Assembly: GCA_963703385.1 (NCBI GenBank)
Contig: OY969816.1
Span: forward strand, 3,286,001 to 3,350,000
Direction: 5' to 3'
Length of the DNA: 64,000 nt
Source: Rhodoblastus sp963703385
GTDB lineage: Bacteria; Pseudomonadota; Alphaproteobacteria; Rhizobiales; Beijerinckiaceae
A program made the translations under genes and the position numbers. The notes under the pieces were generated by a model that ran no database searches, was not told where the DNA came from, and worked only from the letters and a program-made list of their open reading frames with translations. Position 1 is the stretch's first letter. Every line of letters begins with the position of its first letter. Positions 1 through 10,711 of the stretch are shown piece after piece.

Positions 1-99
1 TCACCCGGCAGCTCCCTCTATCACATCACTTGCGCCCTGGCGGAACTATGCGACGCCGCGGCCGATTACGGCGAACGGCCCGCACCGGCGGAAGCGTAA
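1..99 (+). CDS. C-terminal end of an unidentified protein (cut by window edge)
   Basis: An open frame enters the window in frame 1 and closes with TAA at 97-99, leaving 32 residues that include the string LYHITCALAELCDAAADYG. Codon use is GC-rich and looks coding. There is too little sequence to name a family; the gene starts outside the window. No terminator-like hairpin follows. Confidence 0.45.
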   Translation, partial: SPGSSLYHITCALAELCDAAADYGERPAPAEA

Positions 100-250
100 A
101 CCCGTCGCCCCTTGCTGAAAATGCCGCCGGCCCTGTTCCCAAGCGTCTGGTCTTAACCCCACAAATAGCGCCCTGGGCGAAAACTGGCTAGGCTCGGCCT
201 TATCAACCGAGCCCCTCGTCACCGCGGCCTCTTTCTGAGCCGCCTCTTTC

Positions 251-658
251 TCAGCGAAATTTCTGCGCACTCGGATCAACCGGTCCGCACTGCGCGTTAC
301 CACTATCGACGGCGCTAAGGCCTATCACGACGGTCAAAACGAGCGCAACCGCCGCAGCGCCCCAATGCCAAAATCTTTGCCGGTCCTCATCGAATGCCAT
401 TCCTGCCCATAGAGCCAGAAACGACACAATGAGACCAGCGGCCAACGCGGCCCCCACTCCGCCTATGAAACCGGAGAAGTCTGCGGAGCCGTTGAGAAAT
501 TTGTGCATTAATCCCGCGCCGTCGAGGACGCCAAGCCCGAATAGGGCCGCGGCGACAAACGCTCCGGCGATCGCCATCCAAATATTCACCTCAGTCCTGA
601 CCGAAACAATTGTGCTCGCGACCGCTTGCGCTATGACCGCTTCAGCCGCGGGCGTCAC
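251..658 (-). CDS. Small integral membrane protein, unknown function
   Basis: A 135-residue frame with three hydrophobic stretches (roughly residues 28-48, 63-85 and 98-117) joined by short charged loops, for example FDEDRQRFWHW. This indicates a small inner-membrane protein. An internal ATG at 577 (Met28) directly precedes the first hydrophobic segment and has a GAGGTG-like element upstream, so the true protein may be about 108 residues. It is divergent from rph. No family recognised; conservation would be needed to prove it is expressed. Confidence 0.5.
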   Translation of the reverse strand: MTPAAEAVIAQAVASTIVSVRTEVNIWMAIAGAFVAAALFGLGVLDGAGLMHKFLNGSADFSGFIGGVGAALAAGLIVSFLALWAGMAFDEDRQRFWHWGAAAVALVLTVVIGLSAVDSGNAQCGPVDPSAQKFR

Positions 659-917
659 CTTGCCGTTACGAGCTATTTCGGCCGCCTTAGAGATTCGCGC
701 GGGTATATCAAGCGCGTGTCCTGCGCCGCCGGACGCCGCCCGACCGGCCCGCCAGGGATAAAGAAAATTTCTAGGGTCAGGCGGCGCGCGGTCGCCGGCT
801 CTTCAGGCGGGCCAGAAACAGGATTCGGAACGAAGCATGCGTTTCCTCCTGCGAGCCGCCCCCTCTTGCGCGACGGCGGCAACGGAATAAAAGCAGGATG
901 ACCGATAAGGAGAAAAA

Positions 918-1628
918 ATGCGCCCATCCAACCGCGCGCCGGACGCGATGCGTCCCGTTTCGCTTCAGCGCAATGTCGCCCGCTACGCCGAAGGTTCATG
1001 CCTCGTGAAGTTCGGCGAAACTCATGTGCTCTGCACCGCCTCGCTCGAGGACAAGCCGCCAATGTGGCTGCGCGGTCAGGGAAAAGGCTGGATCACCGCG
1101 GAATACGCCATGCTGCCGCGCGCGACCCACACGAGGACCAAGCGCGAGACATCCAAACCGTCCGGTCGCACCCAGGAGATCCAACGCCTTATAGGGCGAT
1201 CGTTGCGCGCTGTGACCAATCTTCAGGCGCTGGGCGAACGACAGATCACCGTCGACTGCGATGTGCTGCAGGCCGATGGCGGCACGCGCACCGCCTCGAT
1301 CACCGGCGCCTGGGTGGCTCTGCACGATTGCCTGAAATGGATGCGCGGCCGCTCGATGATCAAAGACATGCCGCTGACGGACCATGTCGCGGCGGTGTCC
1401 TGCGGCATTTATCAGGGCCTCCCGGTGCTTGATCTCGATTATACTGAGGATTCTTCCGCCCACACCGACGGTAATTTCGTGATCACGGGTTCGGGCGGAC
1501 TGGTCGAGGTCCAGGCGACCGCGGAAGGCGCGGTTTTTTCCGAGGATGAACTGACGAAGCTGCTTGGTCTCGCGCGCGGCGGAATCAAGCACCTGGTTCA
1601 ATTGCAGAAACAGGCGATCGAAGCGTGA
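918..1628 (+). CDS. rph: Ribonuclease PH
   Basis: A 236-residue protein that matches RNase PH over its whole length (the family is about 238 residues). RNase PH is a phosphorolytic 3'-5' exoribonuclease that trims tRNA 3' ends and works as a hexameric ring. The N-terminal block (RPSNRAPDAMRPVS) and the phosphate-site block GGTRTASITG at residues 121-130 are present. The start is set by a good ribosome binding site (AAGGAG, 909-914) a few bases upstream. The stop overlaps the GTG start of rdgB, so the two are translationally coupled. Confidence 0.97.
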   Translation: MRPSNRAPDAMRPVSLQRNVARYAEGSCLVKFGETHVLCTASLEDKPPMWLRGQGKGWITAEYAMLPRATHTRTKRETSKPSGRTQEIQRLIGRSLRAVTNLQALGERQITVDCDVLQADGGTRTASITGAWVALHDCLKWMRGRSMIKDMPLTDHVAAVSCGIYQGLPVLDLDYTEDSSAHTDGNFVITGSGGLVEVQATAEGAVFSEDELTKLLGLARGGIKHLVQLQKQAIEA

Positions 1629-2263
1629 CCCGCAAACTTGAAGGCAAAATCGTCATCGCCACCCATAATCCGGGAAAATTGCGCGAAATGCGCGAGTTGC
1701 TTGCGCCCTACGGCGTCGAGGCGACCTCCGCGGGCGAGCTTGGCCTGCCCGAGCCGGAAGAGACCGGCGCGGATTTCGTCGCCAACGCCCTGATCAAGGC
1801 GCGCGCGGCGGCCAAAGGCGCAGGCCTTCCGGCGCTTGCCGACGATTCCGGCCTGTGCGTCGAGGCGCTCGACGGCGCGCCGGGCATTCTTTCGGCGCGC
1901 TGGGCGGGCGAGAGAAAAGATTTCGCCGCCGCCATGGCGCGGATCGAGCAGGAGGTTAAACTATCAGGCTTGTCGTCGCGCCGGGCGCATTTCGTTGCTG
2001 CTCTGGCCGTCGCCTGGCCGGATGGCGCGGAAGAGATTTTCGAGGGCAAGGTTTTCGGCGATCTTACCTTTCCGACCCGAGGAACCCGAGGCTTCGGCTA
2101 CGACCCTTGCTTTACGCCGGACAGCCATTCGCGCACGTTCGGCGAGATGAGCGCCGAGGAAAAACATGGCGTCCCGACCGATGGATCGGAGGCGCTATCG
2201 CACCGGGCGCGGGCGTTCCAGATGCTCGCGCGGGCCTTGTTAACCCCGTCGTCACGAAGCTGA
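1625..2263 (+). CDS. rdgB: XTP/dITP diphosphatase (non-canonical purine NTP pyrophosphatase)
   Basis: This 212-residue protein belongs to the HAM1/RdgB family, which hydrolyses ITP, dITP and XTP to the monophosphates and keeps deaminated purines out of DNA and RNA. The nucleotide-binding THNPGK motif is at residues 13-18, the acidic metal-binding DDSG at 73-76, and a GYDP motif follows in the C-terminal half. Translation starts at a GTG that overlaps the rph stop by four bases. The rph-rdgB-hemW order is common in alphaproteobacteria and suggests one transcript. Confidence 0.96.
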   Translation: MTRKLEGKIVIATHNPGKLREMRELLAPYGVEATSAGELGLPEPEETGADFVANALIKARAAAKGAGLPALADDSGLCVEALDGAPGILSARWAGERKDFAAAMARIEQEVKLSGLSSRRAHFVAALAVAWPDGAEEIFEGKVFGDLTFPTRGTRGFGYDPCFTPDSHSRTFGEMSAEEKHGVPTDGSEALSHRARAFQMLARALLTPSSRS

Positions 2264-2316
2264 AGATTTCGTTAAGCGCGGCGTGACGGAAAATTCCGGA
2301 AATGGCATAAGGTGTC

Positions 2317-3489
2317 ATGGCCAGCATTGCTCCGATGATTCCCGATCCCGGCTTTGGCGTTTACGTCCATTGGCCCTTCTGCCTGTCGAAGTGCCCCTAT
2401 TGCGACTTCAACAGCCATGTCCGTCGCGGCGGGATCGAGGAAGAGCGCTATCTGGCCGCGATTCGGACCGAACTCAAGCAGCGCGCCGCCTTGACCCAGG
2501 GCCGGACCGTGCGCTCGATCTTCTTCGGCGGCGGCACGCCCTCGCTGATGGCGCCCGAGACCGTCGCGGCAATCATCGAGACCATCGGCAGGTTGTGGAA
2601 GCTCGATCCAAAAGCCGAGATCACGCTTGAGGCCAATCCGACCAGCGTCGAGGCCGGGCGGTTCCGAGGCTATCGCGAGGCGGGGGTCAACCGGGTTTCG
2701 CTCGGCGTGCAGGCGCTCAATGACGCCGACCTGAAATTGCTCGGGCGCCTGCACAATGTCGAGGAAGCCATGCGCGCTCTCGATATCGCCGCCGCGACTT
2801 TCGACCGGACCTCCTTCGACCTGATCTATGCCCGCCCCGGCCAGACGCCAAAAGCCTGGGCAAGCGAGCTGAAAGAGGCGCTCGCGCGCGCGCCGGAACA
2901 TCTGTCGCTCTACCAGCTCACCATTGAGCCGGACACGATGTTCGAGCAGCTTTACCGCGCCGGCAAACTCAAGATCCCGAAGGCCGATGTCGCCCGCGAC
3001 CTGTGGGACGTGACCCAGGAGCTGACCGAAAAGGCCGGGCTGCCCGCCTATGAAATCTCCAATCACGCGCGCCCGGGCTGTGAGAGCCGGCATAATCTGA
3101 TCTATTGGCGCTATGGCGAATATGTCGGCGTCGGGCCCGGCGCCCATGGGCGCATTGTCTCCGCCAAGGGCGGAAGGCGGGCGCACGCCACCGAACCACA
3201 TCCGGAAATGTGGCTTACCGTGGTCGAAAGCGAGGGAACCGGGCTGATCGAGGACGAGGCCCTGTCGCAAGAGGAGCAGGGCGACGAATTCCTGCTGATG
3301 GGCCTGCGCCTCACCGAGGGTATCGACCCGGCGCGTTTTCAGGCGCTCACCGGCAAGAGATTCGAGGCCTCGCGCGTCGCCGACCTCATCGCCAACGGCA
3401 TGGTCGAATATACCCGCCAGGGCCGGATTCGCGTCACCTCGGAAGGTTTTCCGGTGCTCGACGCGGTGGTGGCCGATCTCGCGGCCTGA
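2317..3489 (+). CDS. hemW: Radical SAM family heme chaperone HemW
   Basis: A 390-residue radical-SAM protein of the HemN-like group. Cysteines C22, C26 and C29 form the CxxxCxxC cluster motif (FCLSKCPYC), so the iron-sulfur cluster and SAM site are intact; GGGTPS follows near residue 70. The missing extra N-terminal segment and short length fit HemW, a heme-binding chaperone that delivers heme to respiratory enzymes, rather than the HemN coproporphyrinogen dehydrogenase. A second ATG (Met7) is a possible start. It lies 53 bp after rdgB on the same strand and is probably co-transcribed with it. Confidence 0.9.
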   Translation: MASIAPMIPDPGFGVYVHWPFCLSKCPYCDFNSHVRRGGIEEERYLAAIRTELKQRAALTQGRTVRSIFFGGGTPSLMAPETVAAIIETIGRLWKLDPKAEITLEANPTSVEAGRFRGYREAGVNRVSLGVQALNDADLKLLGRLHNVEEAMRALDIAAATFDRTSFDLIYARPGQTPKAWASELKEALARAPEHLSLYQLTIEPDTMFEQLYRAGKLKIPKADVARDLWDVTQELTEKAGLPAYEISNHARPGCESRHNLIYWRYGEYVGVGPGAHGRIVSAKGGRRAHATEPHPEMWLTVVESEGTGLIEDEALSQEEQGDEFLLMGLRLTEGIDPARFQALTGKRFEASRVADLIANGMVEYTRQGRIRVTSEGFPVLDAVVADLAA

Positions 3490-3553
3490 AACCCCGCCTT
3501 ATTTTGACCTTTTTGATCGCGTGTTAGGAGGCGACAGGGGGGGGAATCGTTAC

Positions 3554-3811
3554 ATGATCAAAAAGCTCTCGGTTGCTGCTCTCGTCATAGGCTTTTCATT
3601 GGCAAGCGGCTCGGCCTATGCTGATGACCGGGTTGTCGACGGCGTGCTCGGCGCCGGCGCCGGCGCGCTGGTTTTCGGGCCGGTCGAACTCGTCGCGGGC
3701 GGCGTGATCGGTTTTTCCGCCGGTCCAGGCATCAATTGCAGCCTGAGGGGCGGTTGCGGGCGGCGGCGCCATCATTACCGTCGTCAGGCCGCGGGCGCGA
3801 CGCAGAACTGA
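3554..3811 (+). CDS. Small secreted glycine-rich hypothetical protein
   Basis: An 85-residue protein with a typical Sec signal peptide (MIKKLSVAALVIGFSLASGS, cleavage likely after SAYA) followed by a glycine- and alanine-rich segment able to insert in a membrane and a basic tail (GRRRHHYRRQ). An AGGAGG element lies around 3526-3531, rather far upstream, and a GGGGGG run is closer to the ATG. The function is unknown; small outer-envelope glycine-zipper-like proteins have this look. Confidence 0.6.
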   Translation: MIKKLSVAALVIGFSLASGSAYADDRVVDGVLGAGAGALVFGPVELVAGGVIGFSAGPGINCSLRGGCGRRRHHYRRQAAGATQN

Positions 3812-3887
3812 CAACGTCCCCGGGCGCCGACTCCCGCCGTCGTCACGACTTTTTGGCCGGCGTGTGGATCGACGCCCAGGCGATGTG

Positions 3888-4645
3888 TCAGCCGCGCAGC
3901 CGATAGCCCGTCCTGAAAATCCAGATGACGATCGCGACGCAGACGATCAGCATCGCCATGGTCATGGTCAGGCTCATCAGAGGCCGCACCGAGGCGAAAT
4001 CGAAAAAGGTCCAGCGGAAGGCGTCGATCAGATAGACGATCGGGTTGAACAGAGCGACCTTGCGCCAGAACGGCGGCAGCATGTCGATGGAATAGAAAGT
4101 GCCGCCCAGAAAGGTCAGCGGCGAGATCACCATCAGCGGAATGATCTGCAACTTCTCGAATCCGTCCGCCCAAAGCCCGAGGATGAAGCCGAACAAGGCG
4201 AAGGTGACCGAGATCAGCGCCAGGAAGCCGAGCGCCCACAAGGGATGGAGAAGGTCGAAGGAGACGAACAGCCGGGCGGTGAGGAAGATGATCACGCCCA
4301 GGATCACCGATTTCGTCGCCGCCGCGCCGACGAAGCCGAGCAGAACCTCGAAGGCCGAAATCGGGGCGGAGAGGATTTCGTAGATCGTGCCGGTGAAGCG
4401 CGGCAGATAGATGCCGAACGAGGCGTTGGAGATGCTTTCCGTCAACACGCTGAGCAGAATCAGGCCCGGCACGATGAAGGCGCCATAGCTCACGCCATTG
4501 ATCGGGTGCATGCGCGAACCGATCGCCGAGCCGAATACGACGAAATAAAGCGTGGTCGACAGGACCGGCGCGGCGATGCTCTGGAACAGGGTGCGGCGGG
4601 AGCGCGCGAGCTCGAACAGGTAAATGGCGCGGATGGCGTGGAAAT

Positions 4646-4649
<4 letters not shown>
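3888..4649 (-). CDS. ABC-2 type transporter permease (YadH-like)
   Basis: A 253-residue polytopic membrane protein with about six predicted membrane helices and the ABC-2 permease signature region near the middle (GLWADGFEKLQIIPLMVISPL). It forms the channel half of an exporter whose ATPase is encoded just upstream on the same strand; the genes overlap by four bases (4646-4649). The substrate cannot be read from sequence. YadGH-type and daunorubicin-resistance-type exporters are the nearest relatives. Confidence 0.9.
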
Positions 4650-5578
<929 letters not shown>

Positions 5579-5646
5579 CCTGCGCCTCCCCGCAGAGTGC
5601 TTGTGCCACGAAAGCGCGCGAGCGCCAATTGCCCGAAGGCAAGCCC

Positions 5647-6813
5647 CTATTTGCCGTCGAAGAAAATTCGGTAGAGCGCGCCTTCCTGGTCATCGGAAAC
5701 GATCAGGGAGCCATCCGCTAATTCCGCAAGGGCGACCGGGCGCCCGCGATAGGGCGTCGCGCCCCGGTTCCAGCCCTCGGCAAAGGGAATCTCCGCGCCC
5801 GGCTCGCCGTCGTGGAAGGGCAAGAAAATCACCCGCGCGCCGATTGGGACGCTGCGGTTCCACGAACCGTGCTGGGCGATGAAAATGCCGCGCCATTTTT
5901 CGGGAAAGGCCTTGCCGCGATAAAAGATCACGCCAAGATCGGCGGCATGGGCGTCGAGTTCCCGTTCGGGGAAGACGATGCCGGCGGGGGGCGTTTGGCT
6001 GGCCCATTGCTTTGTCCGCACATGGCCGCCCCCGTACCAGGGGAAGCCGAAATTCAGGCCCGGGCGCGGCGCCTTGTTCAACTCCTCGGGCGGAATGTCG
6101 TCCCCCATGCCGTCGACCTGATTGTCGGTGAACCACAAATTTTTGGTTCCCGGCTCGAAATCCATGCCAACGCTGTTGCGAATTCCGCTGGCGAAAATTT
6201 CGCGGCCTCCGCCGTCGCGGTCGAATCTCAGAATTCCCCCCATGCCCCATTGCGCGAACAAGGCCTGCTGCGCCGCCGTCGGAACATTGGTCGGCTGGCC
6301 GACCGCGACATAAAGCATACCGTCTGGCCCAATCCGGCAAACCCGCATCCCATGCCCCCGGCTTTCTTCGTCGGCCGGAATAAGCTTTCCGGGCGGAACG
6401 ATCACTTGCGGATGATCCTCGTCCCAGCCGCCCGGGCGCGGCGAAAAACGCAGAATACGGTCGAATGTGGCAAGGAAAAGTGTTCCGTCCGGCGCGAAAC
6501 AAGGGCCGGTGGGCAGGATGAATTTCTGGCTCGCGCCGAAAGGCGCGACGGCATCCGCCTCGTTCCGGCCGATCTTGACGCGAAAAACCCTTTCGGACGA
6601 GGTGCCCACGATGAGCGTTTTTCCATCCGGAGAGACGGCGAGGCCGCGTGCGCTGGGAACGACGGCATAAAGCGCGATATGAAAGCCTGGCGGCAGGCGG
6701 ATTTGCGCGAGAACCGCGCGTAAATCCGCCGCGTGATCGGCGCGCGCCCGGCTCATTGCAAGCGAGGCGACAATAACGGCCAAAACCGCCAGGAGTCCGG
6801 CTGTCCGCCTCAT
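5647..6813 (-). CDS. Secreted PQQ-dependent sugar dehydrogenase-like (sorbosone dehydrogenase family) beta-propeller
   Basis: A 388-residue protein with an N-terminal signal peptide (about residues 1-25, ending RARA). The mature part resembles the soluble glucose/L-sorbosone dehydrogenase beta-propeller family: repeated SPDG, FAPDGTLF, GPDGMLYVAVG and ADGSLIVSDD turns, an RNSVGMDFEP segment and a QHGSWNRS segment. Members oxidise sugars in the periplasm with PQQ or act as related lactonase-like propellers; the exact substrate is not predictable. It is on the same strand as the ABC exporter, 68 bp upstream of it, so an operon is possible but not shown. Confidence 0.8.
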   Translation of the reverse strand: MRRTAGLLAVLAVIVASLAMSRARADHAADLRAVLAQIRLPPGFHIALYAVVPSARGLAVSPDGKTLIVGTSSERVFRVKIGRNEADAVAPFGASQKFILPTGPCFAPDGTLFLATFDRILRFSPRPGGWDEDHPQVIVPPGKLIPADEESRGHGMRVCRIGPDGMLYVAVGQPTNVPTAAQQALFAQWGMGGILRFDRDGGGREIFASGIRNSVGMDFEPGTKNLWFTDNQVDGMGDDIPPEELNKAPRPGLNFGFPWYGGGHVRTKQWASQTPPAGIVFPERELDAHAADLGVIFYRGKAFPEKWRGIFIAQHGSWNRSVPIGARVIFLPFHDGEPGAEIPFAEGWNRGATPYRGRPVALAELADGSLIVSDDQEGALYRIFFDGK

Positions 6814-7172
6814 CCAAAACTCCTCTTAAAGGCCCCGTCCGCCAATTTGGCGAACAAAGCAGAATTTGTCGAGTGGATGACGCGCTCGCCGGGCGCGGGC
6901 GAAAATTTCGTCCTCCCCATGAACTGCCGCTTTGATCGAAACGTAACATGTTCAGTCGCGGAAATTGTTTTGCAGGGGATGCAAAATGCGCATATGCGCC
7001 CGGAGTGGGGAAGCCGGATCGTGCGGAGACGGCTTTCGCGTCTGCATCCGCGCTTCGGCCCTGGAGCTGGTGAGATGAGCGCTGCTTTCGCCGATTGCGC
7101 GCCTCGCGCGGCGCGCCTTTCGAAGGCTATGCGCGGCACGTAATTGCCTTTTCTCCTGAACCGCCAAAAAAC
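6814..7172. other. Intergenic region, no gene supported
   Basis: About 360 bp between the propeller gene and dnaN. Small open frames exist on both strands but none has a ribosome binding site plus a recognisable protein, and the one directly behind dnaN (6952-7176, minus) is a low-complexity basic peptide. No tRNA cloverleaf or strong hairpin was seen. The stretch presumably holds the dnaN 3' end and the promoter of the propeller gene. Confidence 0.4.
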
Positions 7173-8291
7173 TCACACTCGCATCGGCATCAGGACGAAA
7201 AGCGCGCTGGCCCCGTCGCGGTCCTGGATAATGGTCGGCGAGCCGGAATCGCTCATCTTGAACAAGGTCGTGTCGCTGTCGAGTTGACCGGCGATTTCGA
7301 TGAGATAGCGGGCGTTGAAGCCGATTTCGATCGGCTCGCCGTCATAATCGACCTCGAGCTCCTCGATCGCCGAACCCGAATCGGGATTGGTGACCGAGAG
7401 CACAAGTCTTCCGGCGCTGATCGACATTTTGACCGCGCGTCCGCGTTCCGACGAAATAGTCGAGACGCGATCCACGGCTTCGGAAAAATCCTTGCGCTCC
7501 ACGGTGACATATTTGTCGTTATGGGTCGGGATGACGCGAGCGTAATCGGGGAAGGAGCCGTCGATCAGCTTGGAAGTCAGCACCACCGAACCCAAAGTGA
7601 ATCGTATTTTCGCCGGTGAGAGCTCGATCGTGATTTCGGCGCTGGGATCCTCGATCAGCTTTTGCACTTCGGCGACGGCCTTGCGCGGCACGATTACCCC
7701 TGGCATGCCGGCGGCGCCCGCCGGGGCCGGCGTCTCGAGCCGGGCCAACCGATGGCCGTCGGTCGCAACCGCGCGGAGCAGCGCCTTGCCGTCGGCCTCG
7801 GTCACATGGAGAAAGACGCCGTTCAAATAATAGCGCGTCTCCTCGTTGGAAATCGCGAACTGAGTCTTGTCGAGGAGGCGTTTCAGCTCACCCGCGCCGA
7901 GTTTGAAACTATGCGCCATTTCGCCCGCGGCGAGATCGGGAAAGTCGCTCTCGGGCAGCGACTGAAGGGTGAAGCGCGAGCGGCCCGAACGCAATTGCAA
8001 TTGTCCACCGTCCTGGTCCGATTCGAGGGAGACCTGCGCGCCGTCGGGCAATTTGCGCACGATCTCATACAGCGTATGCGCGGGCAAAGTCGTGGCGCCC
8101 GGCTGTCCGACATCGGCAGGAGCGGTCTCCGTCACTTCGAGATCGAGGTCGGTCGCCTTGAGCTGCAAGCCGCCGTCGCTGGCGCTCAGCAGAACGTTCG
8201 AGAGAATCGGAATGGTCGTCCGGCGCTCGACGACGCGATGGACGTGACCGAGCGATTTCAGGAGAGCCGTTCTCTCGAGCGTGACTTTCAT
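7173..8291 (-). CDS. dnaN: DNA polymerase III subunit beta (sliding clamp)
   Basis: A 372-residue beta clamp, starting MKVTLERTALLKSLGHVHRVV, ending in the typical VLMPMRV. It is the ring-shaped processivity factor that tethers DNA polymerase III to DNA. An in-frame GTG/ATG further upstream would add 24 residues with no family counterpart, so the ATG at 8291 is chosen. It is not next to dnaA or recF here; it is divergent from the penicillin-binding protein gene, with about 200 bp between them holding both promoters. Confidence 0.97.
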   Translation of the reverse strand: MKVTLERTALLKSLGHVHRVVERRTTIPILSNVLLSASDGGLQLKATDLDLEVTETAPADVGQPGATTLPAHTLYEIVRKLPDGAQVSLESDQDGGQLQLRSGRSRFTLQSLPESDFPDLAAGEMAHSFKLGAGELKRLLDKTQFAISNEETRYYLNGVFLHVTEADGKALLRAVATDGHRLARLETPAPAGAAGMPGVIVPRKAVAEVQKLIEDPSAEITIELSPAKIRFTLGSVVLTSKLIDGSFPDYARVIPTHNDKYVTVERKDFSEAVDRVSTISSERGRAVKMSISAGRLVLSVTNPDSGSAIEELEVDYDGEPIEIGFNARYLIEIAGQLDSDTTLFKMSDSGSPTIIQDRDGASALFVLMPMRV

Positions 8292-8494
8292 GGGGCGGCG
8301 TTCCAAAGTGCAAACCTGCCTAAGCGGGGGCGCAACCTTGCCGCGCCTGAACCGGCAAAGCAAGCGCCGCGCCGGATTTTCCAGCGCTTTGACGCGGCGT
8401 GAATGCTTAACTGGCCCTTAAACCGCCCGATTTATTCTTTCTATCGCGGCATCGAAGGATCACGGCCGTCGTCAGGAAAGGCGGATCGCGAGGC

Positions 8495-10711
8495 ATGACG
8501 CGCAAGAAGGCGCCAAAAGAGCGCATCGAGCCCAGATTTTCCGACGATGACGACGACCATGCGCCGCCGTTGGTCGCGGAACGCCGCGCACCGCGCCGGA
8601 AACGCGACGAGAACCAGGAGGAGCAGAAGCCGTCGCGCCGCAAGGAGCCGAAACGGCGTCGCCGCTCGCTTCTGGGCTTCCTGTTCTATTGGGGTTTGGT
8701 GCTGGCGACCTGGGGCATGATCGGGGCCGGAGGCCTGATCGTCTATTATGGCTCGCAACTGCCGCATATCGATAATCTGGCGATCCCGAGACGCCCGCCC
8801 AATATCGCCATCCTCGGCGTGGACGGCAGTCTGATCGCCAATCGCGGCGACACCGGCGGCGCAGCGATCCGCCTGGAGGCGTTGCCACCCTATCTGCCAC
8901 GCGCTTTCATCGCCATAGAGGACCGGCGCTTTTACAGCCATTGGGGCGTCGATCCGATCGGCATTCTCCGAGCCTTGGTCAATGATGCGCTCGGGCGCCG
9001 CGGCATGCAGGGCGGCTCGACGCTGACTCAGCAATTGGCGAAAAATCTTTTCCTCAGCCAGGAGCGCACGCTTTCGCGTAAAATTCAGGAAGCGATCCTG
9101 GCTTTGTGGCTTGAGCGGAAATATTCCAAGGATCGGATTCTCGAGCTTTACCTGAACCGTGTCTATTTTGGTTCAGGGTCCTATGGCGTGGAGGCGGCCG
9201 CCGAGAAATATTTCGGCCATCCGGCCAAGGACGTGACCCTGCCGGAGGCCGCCATGCTCGCCGGATTGATGAAGGCGCCGAGCCGGCTCGCGCCGAACCA
9301 CAACCCGCGGGCGGCGATCGACCGCGCCAGCGAAGTCATCACCGCGATGGCGCAGGCCGGGTTCATCACCGAAAGCGAGGCCCAGGACGCCCTCGCCCAT
9401 CCTGCCCACGCCATGCGCGGGCGGGACAGTTCGGCGGTCAATTACGCCGCCGATTACGTCATGGACGTCCTCGACGACACGATCGGGGCGATTGATGAAG
9501 ACATAGTCGTCACCTCAACCATCAATCCCGATATGCAGAAGGCCGCCGAGCGCGCCCTCGACGGCGTGCTGAACAAGGAGGGCGCCAAATATCGCGCCTC
9601 GCAAGGCGCCCTGGTGTCAATCGACCCCACCGGGGCGATCCGCGCCCTGGTTGGCGGCCGCGACTACGAGGACAGCCAGTTCGACCGCGCCATCGCCGCC
9701 CATCGCCAGCCCGGCTCGGCATTCAAACCGTTCGTCTATCTCACCGCGCTTGAACACGGCCTGACCCCCGACACAATGCGCGAAGACGCCCCGATCAATA
9801 TCAGGGGCTGGCAGCCCGAAAACGCCAGCCACCGCTATATGGGGCAGGTCAATCTCACCACGGCGCTCGCCATGTCGCTGAATACGGTGGCCGTGCGGCT
9901 CGGCCTTGAAGTCGGGCCGCGCGCGATCGTCCAGACCGCCCACCGGCTCGGGATCGCGTCGAACCTTCAGTCCAACGCCTCGATTGCACTCGGCACATCG
10001 GAAGTGACGCCGCTCGAACTCGTGACCGCCTATGTGCCCTTCGCCAATGGCGGCATTGGCGTGCAGCCCCACATCATCACCAAAGTGCGCACGGCCGACG
10101 GCAAACTGCTTTACGCCCGCAAAGGATCGAGCAACGGGCGGGTGATCGATCCGATTTATGTCGCGATGATGAATTCGATGCTGGAGCAGACCCTGATCAT
10201 CGGCACTGCGAAACGGGCCGACCTTCCGGGTTGGCAGGCCGCCGGCAAAACCGGAACGAGCCAGGATTATCGCGACGCCTGGTTCGTCGGTTACACTAGC
10301 CAGCTCATCACCGGGGTATGGATCGGCAACGATGATTCTTCGCCGACCAGAAGAGCGTCGGGCGCCAATCTGCCGGTCGAAATCTGGTCGCGTTACATGC
10401 GCGACGCGCTCAAAGGCATGGTGGTCGCGGGCTTGCCGACCGGCGGATGGCGCAGCGAAAGCTTGCTTGGCTCGGGCCCGGCCGCCTCGCTGTGGCCGTT
10501 CTCGCCCACAGCGCCGAGCGCGCCGCCGCAGCAGACGCCGCATATGGACACCAGCAACCCCTCGGCGCCGGTCCTCGTCAATAGGGGCGGGTCAGGCCCC
10601 GCGGCGCCGATCCCGCCTGAAGACATCCCGGCCGAGCCCGTAGGGCGGCTTCGCGCGCCTGCATCCGACGACGGAAATATCTTCCAGAAATTGTTCGGCG
10701 GCTTCCATTAG
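8495..10711 (+). CDS. mrcA: Class A penicillin-binding protein (PBP1A type), bifunctional
   Basis: A 738-residue peptidoglycan synthase. A very basic cytosolic tail (residues 1-57) is followed by one membrane helix (about 58-85). The glycosyltransferase-51 domain has the catalytic E142 in IEDRRFYSHWG and the GGSTLTQQLAKN motif near 174. The transpeptidase domain has all three active-site motifs: S408-x-x-K411 (SAFK), S461-L-N463 and K585-T-G. The last 70 residues are proline/serine-rich and probably unstructured. It polymerises and cross-links peptidoglycan on the periplasmic side. The symbol denotes family only; assignment to mrcA rather than another class A paralogue is uncertain. Confidence 0.92.
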   Translation: MTRKKAPKERIEPRFSDDDDDHAPPLVAERRAPRRKRDENQEEQKPSRRKEPKRRRRSLLGFLFYWGLVLATWGMIGAGGLIVYYGSQLPHIDNLAIPRRPPNIAILGVDGSLIANRGDTGGAAIRLEALPPYLPRAFIAIEDRRFYSHWGVDPIGILRALVNDALGRRGMQGGSTLTQQLAKNLFLSQERTLSRKIQEAILALWLERKYSKDRILELYLNRVYFGSGSYGVEAAAEKYFGHPAKDVTLPEAAMLAGLMKAPSRLAPNHNPRAAIDRASEVITAMAQAGFITESEAQDALAHPAHAMRGRDSSAVNYAADYVMDVLDDTIGAIDEDIVVTSTINPDMQKAAERALDGVLNKEGAKYRASQGALVSIDPTGAIRALVGGRDYEDSQFDRAIAAHRQPGSAFKPFVYLTALEHGLTPDTMREDAPINIRGWQPENASHRYMGQVNLTTALAMSLNTVAVRLGLEVGPRAIVQTAHRLGIASNLQSNASIALGTSEVTPLELVTAYVPFANGGIGVQPHIITKVRTADGKLLYARKGSSNGRVIDPIYVAMMNSMLEQTLIIGTAKRADLPGWQAAGKTGTSQDYRDAWFVGYTSQLITGVWIGNDDSSPTRRASGANLPVEIWSRYMRDALKGMVVAGLPTGGWRSESLLGSGPAASLWPFSPTAPSAPPQQTPHMDTSNPSAPVLVNRGGSGPAAPIPPEDIPAEPVGRLRAPASDDGNIFQKLFGGFH

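Noticed and set aside
6952..7176. A 74-residue frame behind dnaN
   Set aside because: Basic, low-complexity peptide with no ribosome site and no family.
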